In this document: piece by piece, positions 45,296 through 53,138 of the stretch
How positions within the stretch are numbered: the first letter of the stretch is position 1
How the letters are laid out: each line of letters begins with the position of its first letter
Assembly (NCBI GenBank): GCA_947038515.1
Contig: CAMQWJ010000010.1
Coordinates: 1-55,344, forward strand
Origin: an uncultured Fusobacteriaceae bacterium
Lineage (GTDB): Bacteria; Fusobacteriota; Fusobacteriia; Fusobacteriales; Fusobacteriaceae
Length of the DNA stretch: 55,344 nucleotides
Direction of reading: 5' to 3'
Translations under genes and position numbers: made by a program
Notes under the pieces: model-generated
What the model was told of the DNA's origin: nothing
The model's input: the letters and a program-made list of their open reading frames with translations, nothing else
Databases searched by the model: none

Positions 45296-45973
45296 ATGAT
45301 TAAAATTACAAATTTGAATAAATACTATAAAAATGGTGATTCAGAACTACATGCACTAAAAAATATAAATCTAAAAGTTGAAAAAGGGGAATTTATTGCT
45401 ATAATGGGTAGTAGTGGAAGTGGAAAATCTACATTTATGAATATTTTAGGGTGTCTGGATAAGGATTTTCAAGGTATATATGTTTTAGATACTATTAATG
45501 TAGAAAAAATTGTAGAAGAAAAAATTTCTAGGATTAGGAATCAAAAAATAGGCTTTGTCTTTCAAGCGTTTAATTTATTACAGAACCTAACAGCATTAGA
45601 AAATGTTGAACTACCTCTAATTTATTCTGGAATTAAAAGTAAAGAAAGAATTGAAATAGCTACAAATATTTTAGAGAAGGTTGGTTTAGAAAAAAGGCTA
45701 CACCATAGACCAAATGAGTTGTCAGGAGGACAAAAACAACGAGTAGCAATAGCAAGGGCAGTTGTGAATGAACCTGCTATAATTCTTGCTGATGAACCTA
45801 CGGGAAATTTAGATAGTTCCTCAGAAGAGGAAATTATGAAATTATTTATAGAGCTCAATGAAAAAGGTGCAACTGTAATAATAGTTAGTCATGAACCTGA
45901 AATTGCCAAATATTGTAAACGAATAATAGTTTTTAAAGATGGAGAAATTATAAGTGATGGTGAACCAAATTGA
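45296..45973 (+). CDS. MacB/LolD-type ABC exporter ATPase
   Basis: 225 aa with Walker A GSSGSGKST, Q-loop GFVFQAFNLL, signature LSGGQKQRVAIARA and Walker B ILADEPTGNLDS, all typical of the LolD/MacB mechanotransmission class. It powers the permease encoded next. The stop overlaps the permease's TTG start by 4 bp. AGAGGT lies upstream of ATG 45296. Confidence 0.93.
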   Translation: MIKITNLNKYYKNGDSELHALKNINLKVEKGEFIAIMGSSGSGKSTFMNILGCLDKDFQGIYVLDTINVEKIVEEKISRIRNQKIGFVFQAFNLLQNLTALENVELPLIYSGIKSKERIEIATNILEKVGLEKRLHHRPNELSGGQKQRVAIARAVVNEPAIILADEPTGNLDSSSEEEIMKLFIELNEKGATVIIVSHEPEIAKYCKRIIVFKDGEIISDGEPN

Positions 45974-47199
45974 ATTATGTTGAAATATTAAATAGTGCAA
46001 TAAAGAGTTTAAAAGGTAATAAAATTCGTTCTTTTCTTACAATGTTAGGAATTATTATAGGAATAGCTTCTGTTATTACCATGTCTTCTATTGGAAAAGG
46101 TGGGCAAGAAAGCATTACTGGGAATCTAAAAGATGGAGGATATGGTAAATTTGTAGTTTCTATTGATAAGTCTGATACAGAATTTAGATGGAAAAATATG
46201 ATAGATGAATTTATAATAGAAGAACTTGTTAAAAAAGATGCTTTTAAGGAAATAAGTCCAGAAATAACTGAACGAATGTCAATGAGGAATGGAAAAAGTC
46301 AAAGAAAATTATATGTATCATTGTCTGTTACCACACCATCTTTTGAAAAAATGCAACCTGTGGAAATAATATCCGGAAGAAATTTTTTACCATTTGATTA
46401 CAAATCAGGAGAAAAAAACATTCTTATTGATAATGTAACAGCAGAACAATTCTTTAAGACTTCAGAGCTATCTATTGGAAAAAAAATAGAAATCATTAAA
46501 GGATGGAGAGGTAAACCTGAAACTTATACAATTGTGGGAGTCATGAAAAACCAAATGGAAGACATGGTAAAACTTATGGGGAATAAAAGATTAGTAAGAT
46601 TAATGCGAATCCCGTTGACTACATATGAAAAAATCTATGATCCTCAAGGAAGTGGATATACAAAAATAATTGTTGAATCAAAAGATGCTAGTAAAATAGC
46701 TGAAGATATGGTGAAAATAAAGATATATTTAGATGAGATAACAAATACAAAAGATTTATATGAAGTAAATATAAAAAATACTGGTGCAGAATCTTTTGAT
46801 AAAATATTAACAACATTGAATATTTTTATAATATTTGTTGCTGCAATTTCTCTTTTTGTAGGTGGGATTGGGGTTATGAATATAATGCTTGTGAGTGTTA
46901 TTGAACGTACCAAAGAAATAGGAATAAGAAAAGCTATTGGTGCAACTAATAAAGAAATTTTATTACAATTTTTAGTAGAATCTATAATTTTAACTGGTAT
47001 AGGCGGTATTTGTGGAGTCATATTAGGATTAGTATTTGCCTCTTTAATTGGTTATTTTGTAGGTATAATGCCAATTTTTTCTTTGTTTTCTATACTACTG
47101 TCTATTGGAATATCATCAATAATTGGAATAGTTTTTGGAGTTGTTCCAGCTAAGAAGGCTGCTGAGTTGGATCCAATAGAAGCATTACGTTCAGAATAA
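45970..47199 (+). CDS. MacB-type ABC exporter permease
   Basis: 409 aa. One N-terminal helix in the pattern SLKGNKIRSFLTMLGIIIGIASVI, a large periplasmic domain (about 45-270) and three C-terminal helices with VGGIGVMNIMLVSVIERTKEIGIRKA (in part) and DPIEALRSE at the end are exactly the MacB/FtsX permease layout. The start is TTG 45970, overlapping the ATPase stop; it gives the usual NYVEILNSAIKSL N-terminus and has GGTGA upstream. With the three previous genes it makes a complete tripartite exporter. Confidence 0.93.
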   Translation: MNYVEILNSAIKSLKGNKIRSFLTMLGIIIGIASVITMSSIGKGGQESITGNLKDGGYGKFVVSIDKSDTEFRWKNMIDEFIIEELVKKDAFKEISPEITERMSMRNGKSQRKLYVSLSVTTPSFEKMQPVEIISGRNFLPFDYKSGEKNILIDNVTAEQFFKTSELSIGKKIEIIKGWRGKPETYTIVGVMKNQMEDMVKLMGNKRLVRLMRIPLTTYEKIYDPQGSGYTKIIVESKDASKIAEDMVKIKIYLDEITNTKDLYEVNIKNTGAESFDKILTTLNIFIIFVAAISLFVGGIGVMNIMLVSVIERTKEIGIRKAIGATNKEILLQFLVESIILTGIGGICGVILGLVFASLIGYFVGIMPIFSLFSILLSIGISSIIGIVFGVVPAKKAAELDPIEALRSE

Positions 47200-47256
47200 A
47201 TTATAAATTTACTTCAATAATATCTATTTTTCACCTATTTATTGCACTGTAATAGA

Positions 47257-47285
47257 TTGACAAAGAGAAAAATATAAGATATACT
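47257..47285 (+). promoter_or_regulatory. Near-consensus promoter of the peptide ABC operon
   Basis: TTGACA (47257-47262), 17 bp, TATACT (47280-47285), 51 bp before the binding-protein ATG. It has the same hexamers as the malY promoter. Confidence 0.8.
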
Positions 47286-47335
47286 TTAATTAAATATTTA
47301 ACATTAAATTTTTAATATTTAAGAGGAGGATTAAA

Positions 47336-48859
47336 ATGGTAAAAGCAATAAAATTATTTGTGTTAGTAATAATTACAGGAGCATTATTTACAGCTTGTGG
47401 AGAAAAGAAAAATTTAGATAAGGCAAGTTCTGTAAAAAATAAAATAGTTATAGCACAAGCAGCAGATGCAAAATCTTTGGATCCTCATGCTTCAAACGAT
47501 GCACCGTCTTCAAAAGTTTCTGCTCAAATATATGATAGACTGTTTGAACAAGATTTAAAGATGATACCACAACCTAGTTTAGCAGAATCTTGGACTCAAA
47601 TTAATCCTAAAACGATTGAAATAAAATTGAAAAAGAATGTGAAATTTCATAATGGTGAAGTTTTAAAGGCATCAGATGTGAAATTTACCTTGGAGCGAAT
47701 GAAAAAATCTCCTGCAGTTTCTCATATAATTGGTGCAGTAGAAAAAATTGATGTAATAGATGACAATACTGTAAGAATAAGTACAAAAACACCTTTTGGA
47801 CCATTACTTAGTCATTTGTCTCACACAGCTTCTTCAATATTAAATGAAAAAGCTGTAACAGATAGTGGAGATAATTATGGACAATTTCCAATTGGAACAG
47901 GACCTTATAAATTCGAATCATGGACACCTGGAGATAGAATTATATTGAAAGCAAATAAAGATTACTTTAAAGGAGTAACTCCAATTGAAACAGTAGTATT
48001 TCGTAGTATTGTAGAAGGTACTAATCGTACTATTGGTCTTGAGACAGGAGAAATTGATATTGCTTATGACATTGAACCTATGGATGTTGGAAGAATTCAA
48101 GAAGATAAGAATTTAAATTTAATATCAGAGCCTTCTTTACAAATGGCATATATTGGTTTTAATATGAAAAAGGATATTTATAAAGATAAGAGAGTGAGAC
48201 AAGCAATTGCATATGCAATAAATGTTGATCCTATTATCCAAACTGTTTATCAAGGACAAGGAGAAGCAGCTAATTCTCCAATAGGTCCTCTTGTTGTAGG
48301 CTACTCTGAAAAAGCTAAAGGTTATGAACATAATCTTGAAAAAGCAAAAAAACTTATGATAGAAGCAGGATACCCAAATGGATTTACTACTAAAATTTGG
48401 ACTAATGATTCACCTCAAAGACGGGATATGGCTATTATTGTTCAAGATCAATTAAAAGCGATTGGAATTAACGTTATAATTGAAACACTTGAGTGGGGAG
48501 CTTACTTAGAAGGTACATCGAGAGGAGATCATGATATGTATTTACTAAGTTGGGTTAGTGTAACAGGAGATGCTGATTATGGTTTATATCCACTGTTTTC
48601 ATCAACAACTCATGGGGGAGCTGGAAATAGATCATTCTACTCTTCTGCTAAAGTTGATGAATTATTAGAAAAAGCTCGTGCTTCTTCTAATTTAGAGGAA
48701 AGAATTGCTCTTTATGATGAAGCCCAAATAATAATACAAGAGGAACTACCAATAATGACAGTAGCCTATTTAAAACATAATGCTGGTGTGAATAAATCTG
48801 TTAAAAATTTCGTATTACACCCTGCAGGACATCATAAATTATATGGTGTGAGTTTCTAA
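47336..48859 (+). CDS. Peptide ABC transporter substrate-binding lipoprotein
   Basis: 507 aa. The lipobox FTAC-G makes it a lipoprotein on the periplasmic face of the inner membrane. It belongs to the SBP_bac_5 (DppA/OppA/GsiB) family: LDPHASNDAPSSKVSAQIYD, ESWTQINPKTIEIKL, VKFHNGEVLKASDVKFTLER, PIGTGPYKFESWTPGDRI and QAIAYAINVD. It should bind di- or oligopeptides or glutathione. AGAGGAGG lies upstream. A hairpin separates it from the permease genes and would favour higher expression of the binding protein. Confidence 0.93.
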   Translation: MVKAIKLFVLVIITGALFTACGEKKNLDKASSVKNKIVIAQAADAKSLDPHASNDAPSSKVSAQIYDRLFEQDLKMIPQPSLAESWTQINPKTIEIKLKKNVKFHNGEVLKASDVKFTLERMKKSPAVSHIIGAVEKIDVIDDNTVRISTKTPFGPLLSHLSHTASSILNEKAVTDSGDNYGQFPIGTGPYKFESWTPGDRIILKANKDYFKGVTPIETVVFRSIVEGTNRTIGLETGEIDIAYDIEPMDVGRIQEDKNLNLISEPSLQMAYIGFNMKKDIYKDKRVRQAIAYAINVDPIIQTVYQGQGEAANSPIGPLVVGYSEKAKGYEHNLEKAKKLMIEAGYPNGFTTKIWTNDSPQRRDMAIIVQDQLKAIGINVIIETLEWGAYLEGTSRGDHDMYLLSWVSVTGDADYGLYPLFSSTTHGGAGNRSFYSSAKVDELLEKARASSNLEERIALYDEAQIIIQEELPIMTVAYLKHNAGVNKSVKNFVLHPAGHHKLYGVSF

Positions 48860-48873
48860 TAAATAAAAAAAAT

Positions 48874-48929
48874 AATGAAAACTATATTATATACTTAGAA
48901 ATTGGAAGTATGTAGTATAGTTATTTCAT
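48874..48929 (+). terminator. Attenuator-like hairpin inside the peptide ABC operon
   Basis: AATGAAAACTAT... pairs with ...ATAGTTATTTCATT; the core stem of 17 bp joins 48880-48896 with 48906-48922. No long T tract follows. In such operons an intergenic hairpin after the binding-protein gene stabilises its mRNA or reduces read-through. Confidence 0.7.
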
Positions 48930-48965
48930 TATAAAAATATAAAATGGATTTAATGAGGAGAAACT

Positions 48966-49892
48966 ATGCATAAATATATATTAAAAAGACTACTTTTATT
49001 GATACCTGTCCTGTTGGGGGTTTCTTTTTTAGTATTTACAATAATGTCACTTACACCTGGGGATCCTGCTCAATTAATATTGGGGGAGAATGCTCCGAAA
49101 GAAGCAGTTTTAGCTCTAAGAGAAGAAATGGGACTTAACAAACATTTTTTGATTCAATATTTTAATTTCATAAAAGGAGCAGTCGTAGGTGACTTTGGTC
49201 GATCTTATACAAGTGGAAGAGAAGTATTTGAAGAGATTTTTAAAAGATTTCCTAATACATTAATTCTTGCTTTTCTTGGAGTGCTAATTTCTGTATGTAT
49301 AGGGATACCAATAGGGATTATTTCAGCTACAAGACAATATTCATTTTTAGATAGTTTTAGCATGATAGGAGCATTATTAGGGGTTTCTATGCCAAATTTT
49401 TGGTTAGGTTTAATGTTAATTTTAACATTTTCAGTAAAGTTTAGGTTACTTCCTTCTGGTGGATTTGAAGGGATGAAAAGTTTGATTCTTCCAGCTTTAA
49501 CTCTTGGAGTTGGAGCAGCAGCCATTGTGACAAGAATGACACGGTCATCAATGCTAGAAGTTATAAGACAAGATTATATTCGTACAGCTAGAGCAAAAGG
49601 GGTAGCAGAAAAGAAGGTAATTTACAGACATGCATTGAAAAATGCTCTTATTCCTGTTATAACTGTCATAGGATTGCAATTTGGAGGCCTTTTAGGTGGA
49701 GCTGTTCTAACTGAGTCTGTTTATTCTTGGCCTGGAGTAGGAAGAATGATGGTTGATGCCATTAGACAAAAAGATACTCCTACAGTTTTAGCAGCAGTAG
49801 TCTTTCTAGCAGTAACATTTAGTATAGTAAATCTTTTGGTAGATATATTATATGCTTATGTTGATCCAAGAATAAAATCACAATATAAATAG
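48966..49892 (+). CDS. Peptide ABC transporter permease, DppB type
   Basis: 308 aa with six membrane helices. The start YILKRLLLLIPVLLGVSFLVF and FTIMSLTPGDPAQLILG are DppB hallmarks, and the coupling (EAA) loop is at RTARAKGVAEKKVIYRHAL. LLGGAVLTESVYSWPGVGR confirms the family. It pairs with the DppC-type permease 14 bp downstream. TGAGGAG lies upstream of the ATG. Confidence 0.94.
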   Translation: MHKYILKRLLLLIPVLLGVSFLVFTIMSLTPGDPAQLILGENAPKEAVLALREEMGLNKHFLIQYFNFIKGAVVGDFGRSYTSGREVFEEIFKRFPNTLILAFLGVLISVCIGIPIGIISATRQYSFLDSFSMIGALLGVSMPNFWLGLMLILTFSVKFRLLPSGGFEGMKSLILPALTLGVGAAAIVTRMTRSSMLEVIRQDYIRTARAKGVAEKKVIYRHALKNALIPVITVIGLQFGGLLGGAVLTESVYSWPGVGRMMVDAIRQKDTPTVLAAVVFLAVTFSIVNLLVDILYAYVDPRIKSQYK

Positions 49893-49906
49893 GGGAGGAA
49901 TTATCT

Positions 49907-50800
49907 TTGGAAAAAAAATTATCTTCTTTACCGAAAATAAAAAACAATAAAAAAAGAGGACAGGCTGCTGAAGTATGGCGGAGATTAAAAAGAAATAAAA
50001 TGGCAATACTAGGGCTAATTTTAATTTCCACTATGATTATTATTGCTATTTTTGCAAATGTGATTGCTGATTATGAAACAGTAGTAATTAAACAAAACTT
50101 AAGTAATAGATTACAAGCCCCATCAATGTCTCATATTTTAGGGACAGATGAATTTGGAAGAGATATATTTGCTAGACTTATTCATGGAGCAAGAGTTTCA
50201 TTAAAAGTAGGAGTACTAGCAGTAGGGATTTCTATAGTAATAGGTGGAGCATTAGGAGCTATTGCTGGATACTATGGTGGTCATCTTGATAATATAATTA
50301 TGAGAATAATGGATATATTTTTAGCAGTTCCCAGTATATTATTAGCAATTGCAATTGTTTCGGCATTAGGACCTAATTTAATTAACTTAATGGTAGCAAT
50401 TAGTATATCTTCTATACCAGGTTATGCAAGAATTGTTAGAGCATCTGTTCTTTCTATTCGAGACCAAGAATATGTAGAAGCTGCAAAGGCAATAGGTGCC
50501 AGTGATACAAGAATAATATTAAAACATATTATTCCTAATTCTTTAGCTCCAGTTATTGTACAGGGAACTTTAGGGGTTGCTGGTGCCATTCTTTCAGTTG
50601 CTGGTCTTAGTTTTATAGGACTTGGAATTCAACCTCCTGCTCCTGAATGGGGATCTATGCTCTCTGGAGGTAGACAATATTTAAGATATGCATGGTGGGT
50701 AACAACATTCCCTGGACTTGCTATTATGATAACTATTCTTTCTTTGAATCTTTTAGGTGATGGACTTAGAGATGCTTTAGATCCTAGATTGAAGCATTAA
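49907..50800 (+). CDS. Peptide ABC transporter permease, DppC type
   Basis: 297 aa. A cytoplasmic basic N-terminus precedes the first helix (about 36-58). Hallmarks are HILGTDEFGRDIFARLIHGAR, YVEAAKAIGASDTRIILKHI (coupling loop) and LSFIGLGIQPPAPEWGSML. The start is TTG 49907 with GGGAGG 9 bp upstream; the next in-frame ATG would remove the N-terminal region. It forms the channel with the DppB-type protein. Confidence 0.93.
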   Translation: MEKKLSSLPKIKNNKKRGQAAEVWRRLKRNKMAILGLILISTMIIIAIFANVIADYETVVIKQNLSNRLQAPSMSHILGTDEFGRDIFARLIHGARVSLKVGVLAVGISIVIGGALGAIAGYYGGHLDNIIMRIMDIFLAVPSILLAIAIVSALGPNLINLMVAISISSIPGYARIVRASVLSIRDQEYVEAAKAIGASDTRIILKHIIPNSLAPVIVQGTLGVAGAILSVAGLSFIGLGIQPPAPEWGSMLSGGRQYLRYAWWVTTFPGLAIMITILSLNLLGDGLRDALDPRLKH

Positions 50801-50842
50801 TTTCAAAGACAATATCATTATCTAATTTAGAAAGGAGGAATT

Positions 50843-51832
50843 ATGGAAAATAAAAAGTTACTAGAAATAGAAAATTTAACTATAAAATATATAACAGAAG
50901 ATGAAGTGGTTGATGCTGTTAATGATATAAGTATTACAATATATGAAGGGGAAACACTAGGATTAGTTGGAGAAACTGGTGCTGGAAAGACAACAACTGC
51001 ACTAGGTATAATGAGATTAGTTCCTAATCCACCGGGTAAAATTATAAATGGTAAAATATTATATGATGGAAAAGATATATTAAAAGTCTCAGATACAGAG
51101 ATTAGAGGAATTAGAGGTAGCCAAATATCTATGATATTTCAAGATCCTATGACTTCTCTTAATCCTGTAATGACTGTTGGTGAGCAGATAGCAGAAGTAA
51201 TTCAAATTCATGAAAAGCTTAAGAAAGATGCAGCTATGAAGAAAGCAAAAGAAATGCTTGAATTAGTTGGAATTCCTGGAGCTCGTTCCAATGACTATCC
51301 ACATCAATTTTCTGGTGGAATGAAACAAAGAGTAGTGATAGCTATTTCATTAGCTTGTAATCCTAAATTATTAATTGCAGATGAACCAACAACAGCATTA
51401 GATGTTACAATTCAAGCACAAGTTCTAGATTTAATGAATGAACTTAAGAAAAAATTTAAAACTTCAATGATGTTGATTACACATGATCTTGGTGTTGTAG
51501 CACAAGTGTGTGATAAAGTAGCGATAATGTATGCTGGAGAAATAATTGAAAGTGGAACTTTGGAAGATTTATTTAATAATCCAAAACATCCATATACACA
51601 TGGTCTTTTTGGTTCAATTCCCAATTTAGAAAGTAAATGTGATAGACTAAAGCCTATACTTGGCTTAATGCCAGATCCAACAAATTTACCTTCAGGCTGT
51701 AAATTTCATCCAAGATGTCCTAATGCAGTTGAAATATGTTCAGGAACTGTTCCTAAAGAAACAATTTTAGCTGGGGAACATAAAATTAGATGTTTGGCTT
51801 ATGAAGAATTAAAAGGTGGACCAACAGTATAA
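50843..51832 (+). CDS. Peptide ABC transporter ATPase, DppD type
   Basis: 329 aa with Walker [12 protein letters not shown]-loop [11 protein letters not shown], signature FSGGMKQR and Walker [13 protein letters not shown]. The C-terminal oligopeptide/dipeptide extension has a Cys cluster ([14 protein letters not shown] and later Cys), which in this family can hold an Fe-S cluster. AAAGGAGG lies upstream. It overlaps nothing, and the last gene starts 16 bp after its stop. Confidence 0.94.
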   Translation: MENKKLLEIENLTIKYITEDEVVDAVNDISITIYEGETLGLVGETGAGKTTTALGIMRLVPNPPGKIINGKILYDGKDILKVSDTEIRGIRGSQISMIFQDPMTSLNPVMTVGEQIAEVIQIHEKLKKDAAMKKAKEMLELVGIPGARSNDYPHQFSGGMKQRVVIAISLACNPKLLIADEPTTALDVTIQAQVLDLMNELKKKFKTSMMLITHDLGVVAQVCDKVAIMYAGEIIESGTLEDLFNNPKHPYTHGLFGSIPNLESKCDRLKPILGLMPDPTNLPSGCKFHPRCPNAVEICSGTVPKETILAGEHKIRCLAYEELKGGPTV

Positions 51833-51848
51833 ATTAGAGGGGGAAATC

Positions 51849-52805
51849 ATGCCAGAATATATAGTAGAAGTAAAAAATTTAAAAAAATATTTTAAAACCC
51901 CAAAAGGTCTTTTACATGCTGTGGATAATGTAAATTTTGGGATAGAAAAAGGTAAAACATTGGGAATAGTTGGAGAATCTGGTTGTGGAAAATCAACAAC
52001 TGGAAGAGTAATTTTAAGACTTTTAGAAGCTACTGATGGTGAAGTATTGTTTGAAGGAAAAAATATATTAAATTTTTCTAAAGAAGAAATGGTTAAGTTA
52101 CGTGAAGAAATGCAAATAATATTTCAAGATCCATTTGCTTCATTAAATCCTAGAATGACTGTTAGTGAGATTATAGCAGAGCCACTTATTATTCATAAAA
52201 AATGTAAAAATAAAAAAGAATTGGAAGAAAGAGTTAAGGAATTAATGACAACAGTTGGTTTGACTGTAAGACTTATGAATACTTATCCACATGAATTAGA
52301 TGGTGGAAGACGTCAAAGAATAGGTATAGCTAGAGCTCTTGCCTTAAACCCTAAGTTTATAGTGTGTGATGAACCTGTTTCTGCATTAGATGTTTCCATT
52401 CAAGCACAGGTGTTAAATTTAATGCAAGATTTACAAAAAAAGTTTGGGTTAACTTTCATGTTTATAACACATGATTTATCTGTAGTTAAGCATTTTTCTG
52501 ATGATATTGCTGTTATGTATCTTGGTCAACTGGTAGAAAAAGCACCTTCAGATAAATTATTTGAAAATCCTATTCATCCATATACTAAGGCTTTACTTTC
52601 AGCTATACCAGTTCCTAATTTAAATAAAAAATTGGAAAGAGTTATGCTAGTAGGTGAGATTACATCTCCTATAAATCCTGAAGAGGGGTGTAGATTTTCA
52701 AAGAGATGTCCTTATTCTGAAGAAAAATGTAATATTCAGCAGAATTTAGAAGTAGTAGATGAAAACCATTTTTATTCTTGTTGGAAAGCTTTAACAATAA
52801 AATAA
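51849..52805 (+). CDS. Peptide ABC transporter ATPase, DppF type
   Basis: 318 aa with Walker A GESGCGKST, Q-loop IFQDPFASLNPR, signature LDGGRRQR in place of the usual LSGGQRQR, and Walker B FIVCDEPVSALD. The C-terminal Cys-rich extension (CRFSKRCPYSEEKC) is present. ATG 51849 with AGAGGGGG upstream is the start; an in-frame upstream frame from 51816 lies inside the DppD gene. It is the last gene of the operon. The second ATPase site is completed by its DppD partner. Confidence 0.93.
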   Translation: MPEYIVEVKNLKKYFKTPKGLLHAVDNVNFGIEKGKTLGIVGESGCGKSTTGRVILRLLEATDGEVLFEGKNILNFSKEEMVKLREEMQIIFQDPFASLNPRMTVSEIIAEPLIIHKKCKNKKELEERVKELMTTVGLTVRLMNTYPHELDGGRRQRIGIARALALNPKFIVCDEPVSALDVSIQAQVLNLMQDLQKKFGLTFMFITHDLSVVKHFSDDIAVMYLGQLVEKAPSDKLFENPIHPYTKALLSAIPVPNLNKKLERVMLVGEITSPINPEEGCRFSKRCPYSEEKCNIQQNLEVVDENHFYSCWKALTIK

Positions 52806-52892
52806 TATATAGTTTTTAAGTCTTTACTGAACAAATATTGGAAAGTTCTATTTTTAAAAGTATTATGATATATTGACAGAAGGATTTCTTCT

Positions 52893-52924
52893 TAATTTTC
52901 TAATTAATATTAATTAGAAAATTA
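52893..52924. repeat. Perfect 32-bp palindrome
   Basis: TAATTTTCTAATTAAT followed directly by its exact complement ATTAATTAGAAAATTA, with no loop. A T tract begins about 11 bp later (after TGGAGGGTC). It may be a terminator of the peptide operon or a binding site for a dimeric regulator of the next gene. Confidence 0.8.
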
Positions 52925-52992
52925 TGGAGGGTCTTTTTTATTTGTTGAAAAAATAAGTTGTTATTGAATCCAGAGTAAAAAAAAATACTTTT

Positions 52993-53028
52993 GATATTAG
53001 CAATATTAGAGATATTAGCAATATTAAA
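52993..53028 (+). repeat. Tandem 18-bp repeat (two copies)
   Basis: GATATTAGCAATATTAGA at 52993-53010 is repeated at 53011-53028 with one change. It ends 20 bp upstream of the autotransporter -35. Two adjacent operators or a slippage-prone tract that could alter expression are both possible. Confidence 0.85.
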
Positions 53029-53047
53029 CAATTAAGCTTATACCCTT

Positions 53048-53076
53048 TTGACTATTTAATGGAAATATGATATAAT
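53048..53076 (+). promoter_or_regulatory. Promoter of the autotransporter gene
   Basis: TTGACT (53048-53053), 17 bp, TATAAT (53071-53076) with an extended -10 TG at 53068-53069. The leader to the ATG is about 55 nt. Confidence 0.85.
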
Positions 53077-53138
53077 GAAAGACAACAAGATAAAATAAGA
53101 TAAAAAGTAAATTTTTATAAATTCAAAGGAGGAATAAA

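Larger units (their letters stand above)
52806..53047. other. Non-coding gap before the autotransporter
   Basis: No ORF of credible length is seen. The gap holds a perfect 32-bp palindrome and an 18-bp tandem duplication, listed separately. There is no tRNA, no integrase and no clear terminator with a T tract directly after the DppF-type gene. Confidence 0.7.

Noticed and set aside
46644-47021. Minus-strand ORF of 125 codons inside the MacB-type permease gene
   Set aside because: Shadow of the real gene; the plus-strand protein has the full family layout.
35769-47199. Integrated mobile element carrying the NRPS locus
   Set aside because: No integrase, transposase, flanking tRNA or direct repeats were seen, and base composition resembles the neighbours. 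Horizontal origin of the NRPS remains possible but unsupported here.
52993-53028. CRISPR array
   Set aside because: Only two adjoining copies with no spacer between them and no cas genes in the window.
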